A DNA stretch of 64,000 nt from Rhodospirillales bacterium (GTDB lineage Bacteria > Pseudomonadota > Alphaproteobacteria > TMED109). Under the pieces are notes generated by a model that was not told where the DNA came from, ran no database searches, and saw nothing but the letters and a program-made list of their open reading frames with translations. Both the position numbers and the translations under genes were made by a program. Location of the stretch: the NCBI GenBank assembly GCA_028824295.1, contig JAPPED010000027.1:100413-164412 (forward strand). The letters run 5' to 3'. Shown in pieces: positions 47,970-56,879 of the stretch; the stretch's first letter is position 1, and the number at the start of each line of letters is the position of its first letter.

Positions 47970-48553
47970 GGGAACAGATCGCAGGATCGCTGCCAGTCGC
48001 CGCCACAAGGACGTCGGACCCCTTGATGTCGGCAGCCGCAGCAATCTGCGGCGCCACGTCGCGCTGCTTGCGCGGGGAATCACGTTGCTGCTCTCATTGG
48101 GATGGCTTCCATTCGAACTGTCGAGGGCCGCGGCCCGACCGCCGGACCGGGACTGCCGCCGATGCGGAGAAACCCGCGACGGCTGACCCTGCTGGCGTGG
48201 GAGCGTAGCGCATGGCAAGCGCGAGGCGCCGCGGCCAGAAAGACACATAAATTGTTAGCTGATACGCGATTGTCAAATTCGTCGAAGTTCCCGGTAGCCT
48301 GCGGTCCTCCGCCGAGCTGGTGGCGGGCTCTCCCAGACTGCTGCGACCACGTCGATGGAGTCGCGTTGGACCGACGAGCACAGGCCCAGCGCCGACGGAT
48401 CGTTGGCACTCGCAGATTCGCGGTCATCCGCAACCCGACCGGCTTTCCGGAGCACTCCCGGCAATCGGTCGGCCGGTGACCGGCCTGTAGCCGCGTCCGC
48501 AACGGCTGCATTCCGGCGAAGGGCAGCCGGAGCTTGCACCGTCACCCACCGGC
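47970..48553. other. Divergent gap without a recognised gene (584 bp)
   Basis: Between the M16 gene and the nucleotidyltransferase promoter. The piece at 48230-48290 is AT-richer. No gene or repeat other than the operator described next was seen. Confidence 0.4.
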
Positions 48554-48622
48554 CTGCCCTACGATTCTTGCCAGCGTAGGGTAAGCCTGCTATACCCAAC
48601 AGTAGTCACAATCGTAGGGCAG
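48554..48622 (+). promoter_or_regulatory. Promoter enclosed by a perfect 13-bp inverted repeat
   Basis: Outer arms CTGCCCTACGATT (48554-48566) and AATCGTAGGGCAG (48610-48622) are perfectly complementary. Between them lie TTGCCA (48568-48573) and TATACC (48591-48596), spaced by exactly 17 bases, an excellent sigma-70 promoter, plus an inner GGGTA...TACCC dyad. The right arm ends two bases before the ATG. The GTAGGG word occurs three times counting both strands. The layout is that of an autoregulatory operator, or of a hairpin over the ribosome-binding site. Confidence 0.75.
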
Positions 48623-48623
48623 A

Positions 48624-49640
48624 ATGAACACCTTTCCTCTCGCGGTCCAGACCACCTATCAGGACCTGCTCGAAGCACACAAAATGCGGGCAGTTTCTGC
48701 AATCGGCGGAACGCCCTTGCTGAAGCACCAAGGTACCCACGGGAGCTATTGGTATGCCCGCCAACGGATCGGTGACCGCGTGGTCGACCGCTATATCGGA
48801 CGGGATACACCTGAACTCCGGCAACGTATCAAAGCCGCCGAGGAGCAGCGCGAGGATCAACGAACACTGGCAAAGCGAAATGCCCGACTGGTTGCGCAGC
48901 TGCGTGCCGCAGGGCTTCCGGCTCTGGATCGCCAAACCGGCAAGGTCCTCAACGCCATGGCGCAGGTCGGCACGTTCCGGCTCGGCGGCACGCTGGTCGG
49001 AACACACGCCTTTCGCCTGTACAGCGCCGAGCTAGGCGTGAGCCTGGCCGATACGCTCGCAGTGACCGAAGACGTCGACATTGCCGCCTTCGAGGGCCTC
49101 AAACTCGTCATTCACGACCAAGTCAGCCCATCGCTGGCCGATACCTTCAGGGATCTGAAACTGTCCCCGGCCCCAGGCCTCGACCGGAGAAACCGGCCCA
49201 CCCGATGGGCAATGCCCGGAGGCGGAACCATGGTGGATTTCCTTGCGCCAAGAATGCGCGAGACTGACGGTGTCCTCATGTTGAAACCTCTGGGCGTCTA
49301 CGCCCAAACGCTCAGCTTCCTGAACTTTCTGATCGCTGAACCCATCCCGGCGGTAGCCCTCTATCGAAGCGGCATTCTCGTTCAAATTCCGCAGCCGGAG
49401 CGATACGCCATCCACAAGCTGATCGTCGCTCAACGCCGGTCGACCGGCTCGGAAGCGAAGGCCAGGAAGGACCTTGCGCAGGCCGAACTGCTGATCCGGA
49501 TTCTCGCGGAAGACCGACCTCATGCGCTCGAAGAAGCCTTTGAACGCGCGATGGCCGCAGGCCCCAAGTTGCGGGATGCGATCGGGAAATCCCTTCGTCA
49601 AAAGCCGCTGTTGGCCGAACTGATTCGACCGGGCTCGTGA
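48624..49640 (+). CDS. GSU2403-type nucleotidyltransferase-fold protein
   Basis: 338 residues. The central region GGTLVGTHAFRLYSAELGV (121-139), with TEDVDIAAF (148-156, D150 and D152), gives the G-x-x-A and D-x-D elements of a minimal nucleotidyltransferase fold, and the N-terminal YQDLLEAHKMRAVSAIGGTPLLKHQGTHGSYWYARQRIGDRVVDRYIG matches the family. The C-terminal half (LNFLIAEPIPAVALYRSGILVQIPQPERYAIHKLIVAQRR) is typical too. Biological role unknown; related folds act as toxins or tRNA/protein nucleotidyltransferases. The gene stands alone behind a strong, palindrome-flanked promoter. Confidence 0.82.
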   Translation: MNTFPLAVQTTYQDLLEAHKMRAVSAIGGTPLLKHQGTHGSYWYARQRIGDRVVDRYIGRDTPELRQRIKAAEEQREDQRTLAKRNARLVAQLRAAGLPALDRQTGKVLNAMAQVGTFRLGGTLVGTHAFRLYSAELGVSLADTLAVTEDVDIAAFEGLKLVIHDQVSPSLADTFRDLKLSPAPGLDRRNRPTRWAMPGGGTMVDFLAPRMRETDGVLMLKPLGVYAQTLSFLNFLIAEPIPAVALYRSGILVQIPQPERYAIHKLIVAQRRSTGSEAKARKDLAQAELLIRILAEDRPHALEEAFERAMAAGPKLRDAIGKSLRQKPLLAELIRPGS

Positions 49641-49861
49641 TGCCGGGAAGCGGTCTCGGCCCCTTCAGCCCGAATTGTGGTCAACCCGCAGGCCTGCTCC
49701 ATCATTCGATCGTGTTCACAAGCCGGTCATCACGTTCGCTTCTCGACCGATGACGGCCGCCCCCTTCGGCCTGGACATCGCCTGCACCCGATTCGCGCCA
49801 CCGGGCAAACACCTGGTGTTCGATCGCCCCGCGTCCGACATCGCGAGACTTGCCGTCGGCT

Positions 49862-50107
49862 CTATCGCTTGCTGGACGCCGGCTTCGAGTCGTCGCTCTC
49901 GAGAAACGATGTGGCCTCATCGCGTTCGGCGGCCGGGTGATCGGGATCCCCCAGTTCCTCGGTCAACTGAAGCATCCGGTCCCACATGCCTGCCCATCGA
50001 TACACCTTTGCCATGGCTGCTTGCGGCAGCAACACCTTCGATTTGGCGGGCGTGTTCTTGAAGATTTCGAAAATCAGTTCTGCCTCTTCCACCGTCTGCG
50101 CCGACAT
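49862..50107 (-). CDS. Hypothetical 81-aa protein
   Basis: Start ATG 50107 is supported by AAAGGA seven bases upstream. The product begins MSAQTVEEAELIFEIFKNTPAKSKVLLPQAAMAKVYRWAGMWDRML and looks like two or three amphipathic helices, followed by an acidic, Ser-rich tail. No family recognised. It lies between a nucleotidyltransferase gene (convergent) and the autotransporter gene. Confidence 0.5.
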   Translation of the reverse strand: MSAQTVEEAELIFEIFKNTPAKSKVLLPQAAMAKVYRWAGMWDRMLQLTEELGDPDHPAAERDEATSFLESDDSKPASSKR

Positions 50108-50556
50108 GATCAATTCCTTTGTCGCCGTGCCGTCACCGTTCGCGTTTCGAGCTCTTCGGCGTGCGCTCTGCCGGCGCCACGGTGTGAAATAAAAGGAACT
50201 CACCTGATCACTACCTCAGGAACCGGGTTGAAGCGAAATCGCGAGTCTAGAGCCGACCCTGTTCAGGTAGAACCGTGGTCGGTAGGGCAGAAATACAGGT
50301 CCCGGGCAAAGACAACGGGGACGGCCATGAGCAGTGCAAACCTGACATTCCCCGTCGACGCGGCAAGGCCGCCCAACAACCCAGCTCTCGAACTCAAGGC
50401 CGCGGAGACCTTGTGTACCGGGCATCCTGAAGCGGATGGCCCCCGTGGACGCGTACTTCCCGCAACCACCCTGGCACGCAGCGAGGAATAGTACAGGCAC
50501 CCTGCAGCTAGCGCGGGCCTCACCCGAGGCGAAGCCCGCGTGCCGATTCCCCTTCC
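50108..50556. other. Gap without a recognised gene (449 bp)
   Basis: Between the small hypothetical protein and the end of the autotransporter gene; should contain the promoter of the small gene. Nothing else seen. Confidence 0.4.
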
Positions 50557-53277
50557 CTACCAGAGCAAGGTCGCGCTTAGCCCAACCCGGTTCTCCGGCG
50601 CCGTTGTGGCATTTGCGGGCTCCCAACGTGTCGCCTCGAGGCCGAGGTTAAAGGAGACGGGCTTGCTCCCGGCCAGCGCCAGCCTCCAACCCAATCGCCA
50701 TTCGTGGCCGACCTCGGAAAGCCCGAGCCCCGCTTCCGGTGTCCCCAGGAAGTGCCCGCCAGACAACACCATTCCGTAGCCCACGCGCGCGTCCAGCCGC
50801 CCGTGCCCCTGGTCGGTCGATGTCGTGCCCACGGTCATGTCCGTCCCCCACAGCCGCTGCACGCTGCTGGCAGTGTGACCCCACGCAGGCCGGACGCTGA
50901 GCGAGAGCCCCTGGCCGGCCGTACCCGGATCGAATCGGATCAGCCCGCTCACGCCCCACTCCTCATAGTCGCCGCTATGCGTCAGCAGGGTCCGGGCCCG
51001 GGTCTCGACGATCAGCCCGGTTGCCTGGTCGGCATAGCGCAGCCCACCACCGGCTTCGACACTGGTGCCCGTCTCGCCGTCCCCACCGTCACTTCGCACG
51101 CCGATCTCGATCGACGGTGTGAACGTGGCCCCAGAGGCAAGATCCTGAACATGGGAGCCTTCGAGCATCAGCCGGTGCCGGCTGGCATTCAACGTCATGC
51201 TCTCCAAGGTCTCGGATCCATCGAGCTCCGCGCGTGTGTGGGCGGTTTCACCTTTTAGCCTCAGGCTCGTCGTGCCGCCGGCGATCAGCTGATCGCTGGC
51301 CATCAGCGGCCCGCTGACGCCTGCCGCCGCCATCTGCTGGGTGAGATCGCTCGCTTGCGTACCCGCTGAGTCGTCGACCTCGACCTCCCCTGAGCCAAAG
51401 CCGACCGTTGCCCACAGGTTCATGCCGCTCGGTGCTTGCCAACCCACGTAGGGGTTGATGCTCGTAACGGTCGTCGTGAGTTCGCCCGAGACAGCATTGG
51501 AGTCCGACGAGTAGTCCGCGGTCCCGCGCGCCCGTGCCACCGACACCCCGGCCAACACGTCGGGGCCGAGCTTGGCATCGACCCCGAGGTTGGCGCTCGT
51601 CACGTCGCCGTCGTAGGTCAGCGCATCCTGGCTGCCGCCGGAGAAGTTGCGGTAGTCGCCGCTTCCCCAGAGCGTCAGATTCCCGATCAGGCCGCTCCTC
51701 CCCGTGTCCGCCGCGTCGAGCGCCAGGGTGAAGGACGAGCCGGCAAGCAGCTGACCGAGATCGAAGCTTCCGCCCTCCAGCGCGTGCCGGTTGGCCAGCA
51801 GGGCGTCGGGCAGCGAGGTGGTACCGACAAGGCTGAGTTCCCGGCCCGGCGGGGTCTCGGAATGCGCCTGCTCGATGCGGCTGGACACAGCATCCACCGT
51901 GCTCGCGGTCATGGCGCGCATCATCTGAGGCAGGATGGCTTCGACCACTGCGTTCTGGTCGGCGGCGGCCGTCTCCGGCCCTCTCAGGTAGACGCCCGAG
52001 CCGATAACGAGACGGGTGTTGATTTCGGTCCCGTCGCCTGCAGTGGTCGTTCTGGTGAACTCCCTTGCGTAACCCAGCTTGGGGATATCGGCGCTGTCGG
52101 TGTCGTCCGAGGGATCGTCGAAGTAGTACTCCACGAATCCGCCTTCCGGGCTGCTGCTCGCGGCCTCGAGGACCTGCTCGAGGACAAGCTCGCCGGTCAC
52201 CACGTCACGGACGGTCGCCACCAGAGGCCGGAGCTCGAACCGGTCCGGAAACGCTCCATGAACCACGATGATGTTGCTGGTTCGGTCCAACAGATAGAGA
52301 TAGACCGAGCCATGCCGCCATGGCCCGTTCGGATCTCGGAGCGCAAGCCTGGCCTCTGCAAAAGCCGCTCTGGATTCCGCCGTGGTCTGCGCGCCGCTCA
52401 AGGCTCTACCAAGGAATCGCAGTGCTTCCGTGACGAACTGCTTCAGGGTCGCGCGGTCCACGACCTCGCTCGCGGTGATCGCCGGGTCGCCGTAATCGAT
52501 GGCTTCGTCCCGCAAGTGCGAGGCGTCGAGATCGAACCCGGCGAGCAGCAACCTCGGCTGCTCCGTATTGGCCGAGACATAGGCGGCGGCATAGCCGCGT
52601 GCCCCTGGGATGCCCGGCCGAACGCCCGGCACAGGGACGGTCAGGTCGAACGCGGCATCCGGTTCGCGTCCCAACTGCTGGAGCAGCGCGGACGGCGCGC
52701 GGTCCCCCCGGGGAATACCGAGCGCAGAGAGAATCCCGTCGTAAACCGCGGGCTTCAGCCTTCTGGCTGACAGGGACATATCCTTGGAATGAAGAAACAC
52801 GCGGCCATCAGGTGTCAGGGTCACGATGTAGGTGGAACCGGAACGGAACGGGCCGTCTTCGAGCCGAAGCCGGCATCCTGCGTACGCCAGCTGTTCCCCT
52901 GACGCGGTTTCCGAGCCCTGGCCCTTGAACTGTGCCCTCACCGCTAGCGCGAAGTCCATCAGGGTGGCGCTGCGATTTTCCACCTCTTGCGCGGTCACGG
53001 ACGGATCCGGGGGAGGCGTGACACCGGGCGTGAGCGGACAGCCTTCCTGCGCCAGGGCCGTCTGTGCGCTGGACGTGACGCCGGCCAGCACGAGCAGGCC
53101 AAACGCCACGAGCGTCAAGGCCGCCGCAGGCAGCGCTCGGGCGCCGGTTCCGATGAGCCCTCCCCAGGAGGAGCCTCGACGAACTAAGGTCGCCGACCAT
53201 CGTGCTCCCATGATGGGGGCGCCGGGACCTTCCAATGAGGTCCGGCAGACTGTCGAATCGTCAGGAACGTGCGTCAT
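50557..53277 (-). CDS. Cache-domain protein with C-terminal autotransporter beta barrel
   Basis: 906 residues. A long basic N-terminus and hydrophobic helix (48-70) form an autotransporter-type signal peptide, cut near ALA-QE (77/78). Residues about 95-205 look like a Cache sensor domain (EVENRSATLMDFALAVRAQFKG, YIVTLTPDGRVFLHSKDMSLSARRLKPAVYDGIL) and 268-400 repeat the same form (EVVDRATLKQFVTEALRFLG, YLYLLDRTSNIIVVHGAFPDRFELRPL). From about 560 to the final LLW runs a beta barrel (LTLWGSGDYRNFSGG, VSPARG-like strands, TVGFGSGEVEVDD). Cache domains normally sit in chemoreceptors and kinases, so a surface-displayed, barrel-anchored pair is unusual. A shorter start at 53211 is possible. Confidence 0.85.
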   Translation of the reverse strand: MTHVPDDSTVCRTSLEGPGAPIMGARWSATLVRRGSSWGGLIGTGARALPAAALTLVAFGLLVLAGVTSSAQTALAQEGCPLTPGVTPPPDPSVTAQEVENRSATLMDFALAVRAQFKGQGSETASGEQLAYAGCRLRLEDGPFRSGSTYIVTLTPDGRVFLHSKDMSLSARRLKPAVYDGILSALGIPRGDRAPSALLQQLGREPDAAFDLTVPVPGVRPGIPGARGYAAAYVSANTEQPRLLLAGFDLDASHLRDEAIDYGDPAITASEVVDRATLKQFVTEALRFLGRALSGAQTTAESRAAFAEARLALRDPNGPWRHGSVYLYLLDRTSNIIVVHGAFPDRFELRPLVATVRDVVTGELVLEQVLEAASSSPEGGFVEYYFDDPSDDTDSADIPKLGYAREFTRTTTAGDGTEINTRLVIGSGVYLRGPETAAADQNAVVEAILPQMMRAMTASTVDAVSSRIEQAHSETPPGRELSLVGTTSLPDALLANRHALEGGSFDLGQLLAGSSFTLALDAADTGRSGLIGNLTLWGSGDYRNFSGGSQDALTYDGDVTSANLGVDAKLGPDVLAGVSVARARGTADYSSDSNAVSGELTTTVTSINPYVGWQAPSGMNLWATVGFGSGEVEVDDSAGTQASDLTQQMAAAGVSGPLMASDQLIAGGTTSLRLKGETAHTRAELDGSETLESMTLNASRHRLMLEGSHVQDLASGATFTPSIEIGVRSDGGDGETGTSVEAGGGLRYADQATGLIVETRARTLLTHSGDYEEWGVSGLIRFDPGTAGQGLSLSVRPAWGHTASSVQRLWGTDMTVGTTSTDQGHGRLDARVGYGMVLSGGHFLGTPEAGLGLSEVGHEWRLGWRLALAGSKPVSFNLGLEATRWEPANATTAPENRVGLSATLLW

Positions 53278-53624
53278 GATTGCTTACTACCCTCTTCAAA
53301 AGGAGCCTGCGGCCGGGCAACGAGGACGAGGCAGGTCCGGGCGGAGACCCCGGCTTCGGATCCCGTTGACGATCCGTGCACGCCACCCGATCAACCGAAT
53401 TCCGCGCGCGTTCTGCCGGCGTGCGTGCTTGCACCCGAAACCAATTTCGCCTCTGGTCAGTCTCATGGCCGACCGCCCTCCCGCCGATTGCCCCGCTGCG
53501 GACGTTGCCGCACAGACGGATTGCCACCGAGCCCGCGAAGCCAATTGATCATACCGATGTCAGGCATTGACGAAATCTGACGATCGAAATCGCCGCATTC
53601 GCGCCCACTTCCAGCATGGGCCCG
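53278..53624. other. Gap without a recognised gene (347 bp)
   Basis: Upstream of the autotransporter. No intact gene; the transposase remnant follows directly. Confidence 0.4.
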
Positions 53625-53797
53625 CGGTCAACCTCAACTCGAGCGCGCAGCAGTTCGCCGATCCCGAAACGTCGCTGCACCAGACGGCCGCCCGCTCCGT
53701 CGGCATCCTGTGGGCGGCCATCGGTGCGCTGCACGAAAGATTCGAGCCTGACGAGTGCGCCGGCTACTTCCGCCACGCCGGCTATGGCTCAACCTGA
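53625..53797 (+). pseudogene. C-terminal remnant of an IS630 family transposase
   Basis: The frame ending at the TGA 53795-53797 reads NLNSSAQQFADPETSLHQTAAR followed by SVGILWAAIGALHERFEPDECAGYFRHAGYGST. This corresponds to the DLNPIEQAFAKLK...LW-AIG-L...F-P-ECANYF-AGY end of IS630/Tc1-type transposases, but the DDE core upstream is missing and the SPDLNPIE motif is degraded. Only the last 55 or so codons survive. No inverted repeats were recognised. Confidence 0.72.
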
Positions 53798-54022
53798 ACG
53801 GAAACTGCTGTAGTGGTGGAAGCTTGGCTGGCACGTCGGGTCACCGGCATCCGGAAAGTGGCCATGCCCCCTGGAGAAACCCGCAAGCGAACTGACTCCC
53901 CTGCGGGTCGCCCGGCGGAAGCCGCCGGAATCCGGTTGTCCCATCCTTGGGCCCCGCTCGCATGCTCAAGCGCCCAAGTATCTCCACAAACGTGCGGGTC
54001 AGCGGATACCGAATGGTCGGCG

Positions 54023-55762
54023 TCAGTGGTCCGTGCCTCGCCGGGCGTCGCGCTCGCTCTGCGTGCGGACGCGATCGAGCCGGCGGCGGGGATCCAGGAC
54101 CACGCCATAATCTGCCCGCGCACGTTCAACCGAAACGAACCCGTTCCGCACGTCCTCAGCCACCCGCTCCGGGTCGCGATCAAGCGGATCGCCGAGGCCG
54201 CCGCCACCCGGCATCTCGAGCACGAGGTGCTCGCCGCGAGGGATCGTCTGCCGACCCTTTCCCTTGAATTCCGCCGCGCCGGACTTGAGATAGATCCGTC
54301 CCACTTGACCGGGCTTTCCCCCGTTCCGGCCTCGCGGCGGATGAATCACCCGGTCGAACATCGTGTTGATCGCAAATGCGCGATCACCGGCATAGCCGAC
54401 TTCCATGATCTGGCCCGTACCGCCGCGGTACATGCCGGCACCACCCGAGTCCTCGCGGTATTCCTTCCGCCAGAACAAGAGCGGCGCGATCGTCTCGTTC
54501 ACCTCGATCGGCGTATTGCGCACGCCGGAAGGAAACGCGGTCGCGTCAAGGCCGTCCTTGCCGGGACGAGCCCCTGTCCCTCCGGCGTGGAACGTGTTCA
54601 TGGCGAACGTCGGGCCGCTCTGCAGATCGTCCCCGGTCATGCCGTGCCCGCCGAGAAAGACCGGGTTCCACAGACAGGAAGTGCCTTCCGCCGGCACCAG
54701 GTCGGGGATCACCTGGCCCAGGCACCCGAGCATGACGTCGGGCAGCATCTGTCCGATCACGTGGCGCGCGGTCACCGCGCACGGTGGCGGGGCATTGAGG
54801 ATGGACCCCTCAGGAGCGGTCACCCGGATGGCCGCAAGGGAGCCGGCATTGTTCGGGATGCGCGAGCCGATCACGCAACGCACCCCGAAGCTCGCGTAGG
54901 CCTCGGTATATGTAATCGGCACGTTGATGCCGTAGCTTGATACCGGCGAGGTCCCGTCGAAGCTGACCGACATGCCGGTATCGTCGATGGTGACCGCCGC
55001 GACGAGGTCCAGCTCCCGCTCGTACCCGTCGATCCGCATCGCGTTGCGGTACGTGCCGTGCGGAAGGGCGCGAATCTCCGTCAGCATGCCGTCGTGCGAC
55101 GTGTCGATGATGTACCGGGACAGGTCTTCCAGATCGTCAAGATCGAACTCGTCCATCATGCCCACGAGACGGCGTCCGCCGACTTCGTTGCAGGCCGCAA
55201 GCGAATAGAGATCGCCTTCAACCTCGACCGGATTGCGGACGTTCGCGCGCACAATCTCCAGCACGAGTGCATTGAACTCGCCGCGCTTCGCGAGCGGCAG
55301 GATCGGGATGTTGAGGCCCTCTTCATAGACCTGGCGGCCGTCCGGCCCGAAGCCGCGACCGCCGATGTCGGCCACGTGGGTGGTGGCGGCAAACAGGGCC
55401 ACAATGCGCCCGCCCCGGAACGTCGGGGTCACCGCCGTGAAGTCGTTGAGGTGCCCGGTGCCGAGCCATGGATCATTGGTGAGGAAGACGTCCCCTTCCT
55501 CCATCATGTCGAGCGGGTACTTCGCCAGGAAACTCTTCACCGACGCGGCCATGGCGTTCACGTGCCCGGGAGTGCCGGTGACCGCCTGCGCCAGCATGCG
55601 GCCAAACGTGTCGAAGGCCCCGGCGGAGATGTCGCCCGCTTCGCGCGCGGACGTGCTGAAGGCAGTGCGGACCAGGGCCTGGGCCTGCTCCTCGACCACC
55701 GAAAGGAGCCGGTTCCACTGGATCTGCATCCGAATCCGGTCGAGCGTGGTCCCGTTGCCCAT
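54023..55762 (-). CDS. hyuB: Hydantoinase B / oxoprolinase family protein
   Basis: 579 residues from ATG 55762, which has a perfect GGAGGAG ribosome-binding site; 79 residues of upstream open frame are discarded. Family segments include FDTFGRMLAQAVTGTPGHVNAM, FLTNDPWLGTGHLNDFTAVTP, RNPVEVEGDLYSLAACNEVGGRRL, and RGGTGQIMEVGY. HyuB forms a complex with HyuA and hydrolyses hydantoins, 5-oxoproline or acetophenone-type substrates in an ATP-dependent reaction. HyuA is encoded at 56880-59054 on the same strand, but a divergent toxin-antitoxin pair lies between the two. Confidence 0.92.
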   Translation of the reverse strand: MGNGTTLDRIRMQIQWNRLLSVVEEQAQALVRTAFSTSAREAGDISAGAFDTFGRMLAQAVTGTPGHVNAMAASVKSFLAKYPLDMMEEGDVFLTNDPWLGTGHLNDFTAVTPTFRGGRIVALFAATTHVADIGGRGFGPDGRQVYEEGLNIPILPLAKRGEFNALVLEIVRANVRNPVEVEGDLYSLAACNEVGGRRLVGMMDEFDLDDLEDLSRYIIDTSHDGMLTEIRALPHGTYRNAMRIDGYERELDLVAAVTIDDTGMSVSFDGTSPVSSYGINVPITYTEAYASFGVRCVIGSRIPNNAGSLAAIRVTAPEGSILNAPPPCAVTARHVIGQMLPDVMLGCLGQVIPDLVPAEGTSCLWNPVFLGGHGMTGDDLQSGPTFAMNTFHAGGTGARPGKDGLDATAFPSGVRNTPIEVNETIAPLLFWRKEYREDSGGAGMYRGGTGQIMEVGYAGDRAFAINTMFDRVIHPPRGRNGGKPGQVGRIYLKSGAAEFKGKGRQTIPRGEHLVLEMPGGGGLGDPLDRDPERVAEDVRNGFVSVERARADYGVVLDPRRRLDRVRTQSERDARRGTDH

Positions 55763-56115
55763 GTTCACTCCTCCGGCCTGAGACGATCGATGCTGGCCGG
55801 CCCTTCTTGACCCTAGGCTGGCCATCAGAGTACCGCATCCAGTCGCCTGGCAGAGCTTGGCCGCACCCCATTCCGACCTGGTGCCGCGCGCTTCACACCT
55901 CGGGCCTTCGCGCCAGCGATCGCCTGCCTGCCGCATTCGAGCTTCGAATACTCCGAAAGGCCGGCGAGAGCCACGTCGACGGACGAGGACGGGCCCCACC
56001 GATTCGCCTTGCAGCGCGAATCCGGGACAGGTGGCAGCCCTTTGGCCTAGTCACAACCGCGACTTCAGGATAAATTTATGACAGCATTGCAGGCACTCTA
56101 TTGAAGGCAATCTGA
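55763..56115. other. Gap without a gene (353 bp)
   Basis: Between hyuB and the toxin-antitoxin pair. TAGTCA (56048) and TAAATT (56071), 17 bases apart, are a fair promoter candidate for the antitoxin gene. Nothing else recognised. Confidence 0.4.
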
Positions 56116-56352
56116 ATGGCACAGTTGACCGTACGAAACATCAGTGAGGAAATCGTGGGAGCGCTCAAACGAAAGGCTGCCGCCAATGGCCGTTCGGCGG
56201 AGGCCGAACACCGGGCCCTATTGCGGGAGGCATTGTTCGGCACAGAGGAGCATTTTGTCCAACGGGCGAAAGCCCTGCGGCAGCGCCTGCGTTCGTCGGT
56301 CGACAGCACCGACACCATCCGGGCCGAGCGTGACCGGGACGGCGCTGCGTGA
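56116..56352 (+). CDS. FitA-type ribbon-helix-helix antitoxin
   Basis: 78 residues. The N-terminus AQLTVRNISEEIVGALKRKAAANGRSAEAEHRALLREAL is the FitA/VapB ribbon-helix-helix fold: a short strand, then two helices. Such dimers bind the operator of their own operon and neutralise the toxin with the C-terminal tail (here about 45-78). The gene overlaps the toxin gene by four bases (GTGA), the standard coupling. Confidence 0.88.
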   Translation: MAQLTVRNISEEIVGALKRKAAANGRSAEAEHRALLREALFGTEEHFVQRAKALRQRLRSSVDSTDTIRAERDRDGAA

Positions 56353-56813
56353 ACGGATACGTGATCGATGCCAGCGTGGCCGTGAAATGGCTGGTCGATG
56401 AGGTCTACTCCAAGGAAGCTGACGCACTCCTGACCAGCGGGTCGATGTTCATCGCCCCGTCGCTCGTATTCGCGGAGTCCGTCAACGCTTTGTGGGCGAT
56501 GCATCAGCGCGGCGACATTTCCGGCCAGGATCTGTCCGACGCCGTGGACACCCTGCTGGCAGCTCCGATTACGCTCCCCGTTTCCATGCCCCAGCTGAGC
56601 GCTGCTGCAGCCCGTCTGGCGAGCGACCTCGGACACCCTGCCTACGACTGCTTTTATCTCGCCCTAGCGATTCAATCGCAGTACCCCGTCGTCACCGCTG
56701 ACACTCGGTTTCACGATCGGGTACGCATCCATCCGTACTTGGCGGACAGGATCGTGCATCTTGCGGAGGCGGTGACCCGCGGCGCCGGCCTGCACAGACC
56801 TGATCCATCCTGA
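56349..56813 (+). CDS. PIN-domain ribonuclease toxin (VapC/FitB family)
   Basis: 154 residues from GTG 56349. The PIN residues are complete: D7 (VIDASVAVKWLV), E43 (VFAESVNALWAM), D100 (PAYDCFYLALA) and D118 (VTADTRF). It is expected to cut tRNA or another RNA when not bound by the antitoxin. The pair is on the plus strand between two minus-strand hydantoinase genes, so it was probably inserted into or assembled in that operon. Confidence 0.9.
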   Translation: MNGYVIDASVAVKWLVDEVYSKEADALLTSGSMFIAPSLVFAESVNALWAMHQRGDISGQDLSDAVDTLLAAPITLPVSMPQLSAAAARLASDLGHPAYDCFYLALAIQSQYPVVTADTRFHDRVRIHPYLADRIVHLAEAVTRGAGLHRPDPS

Positions 56814-56879
56814 TGGTCAAGCTCCGAGGAGCGTTCGCCACCAGCCGCGTCCGGTCCGACCGTGAAGGGTTCACAACGC

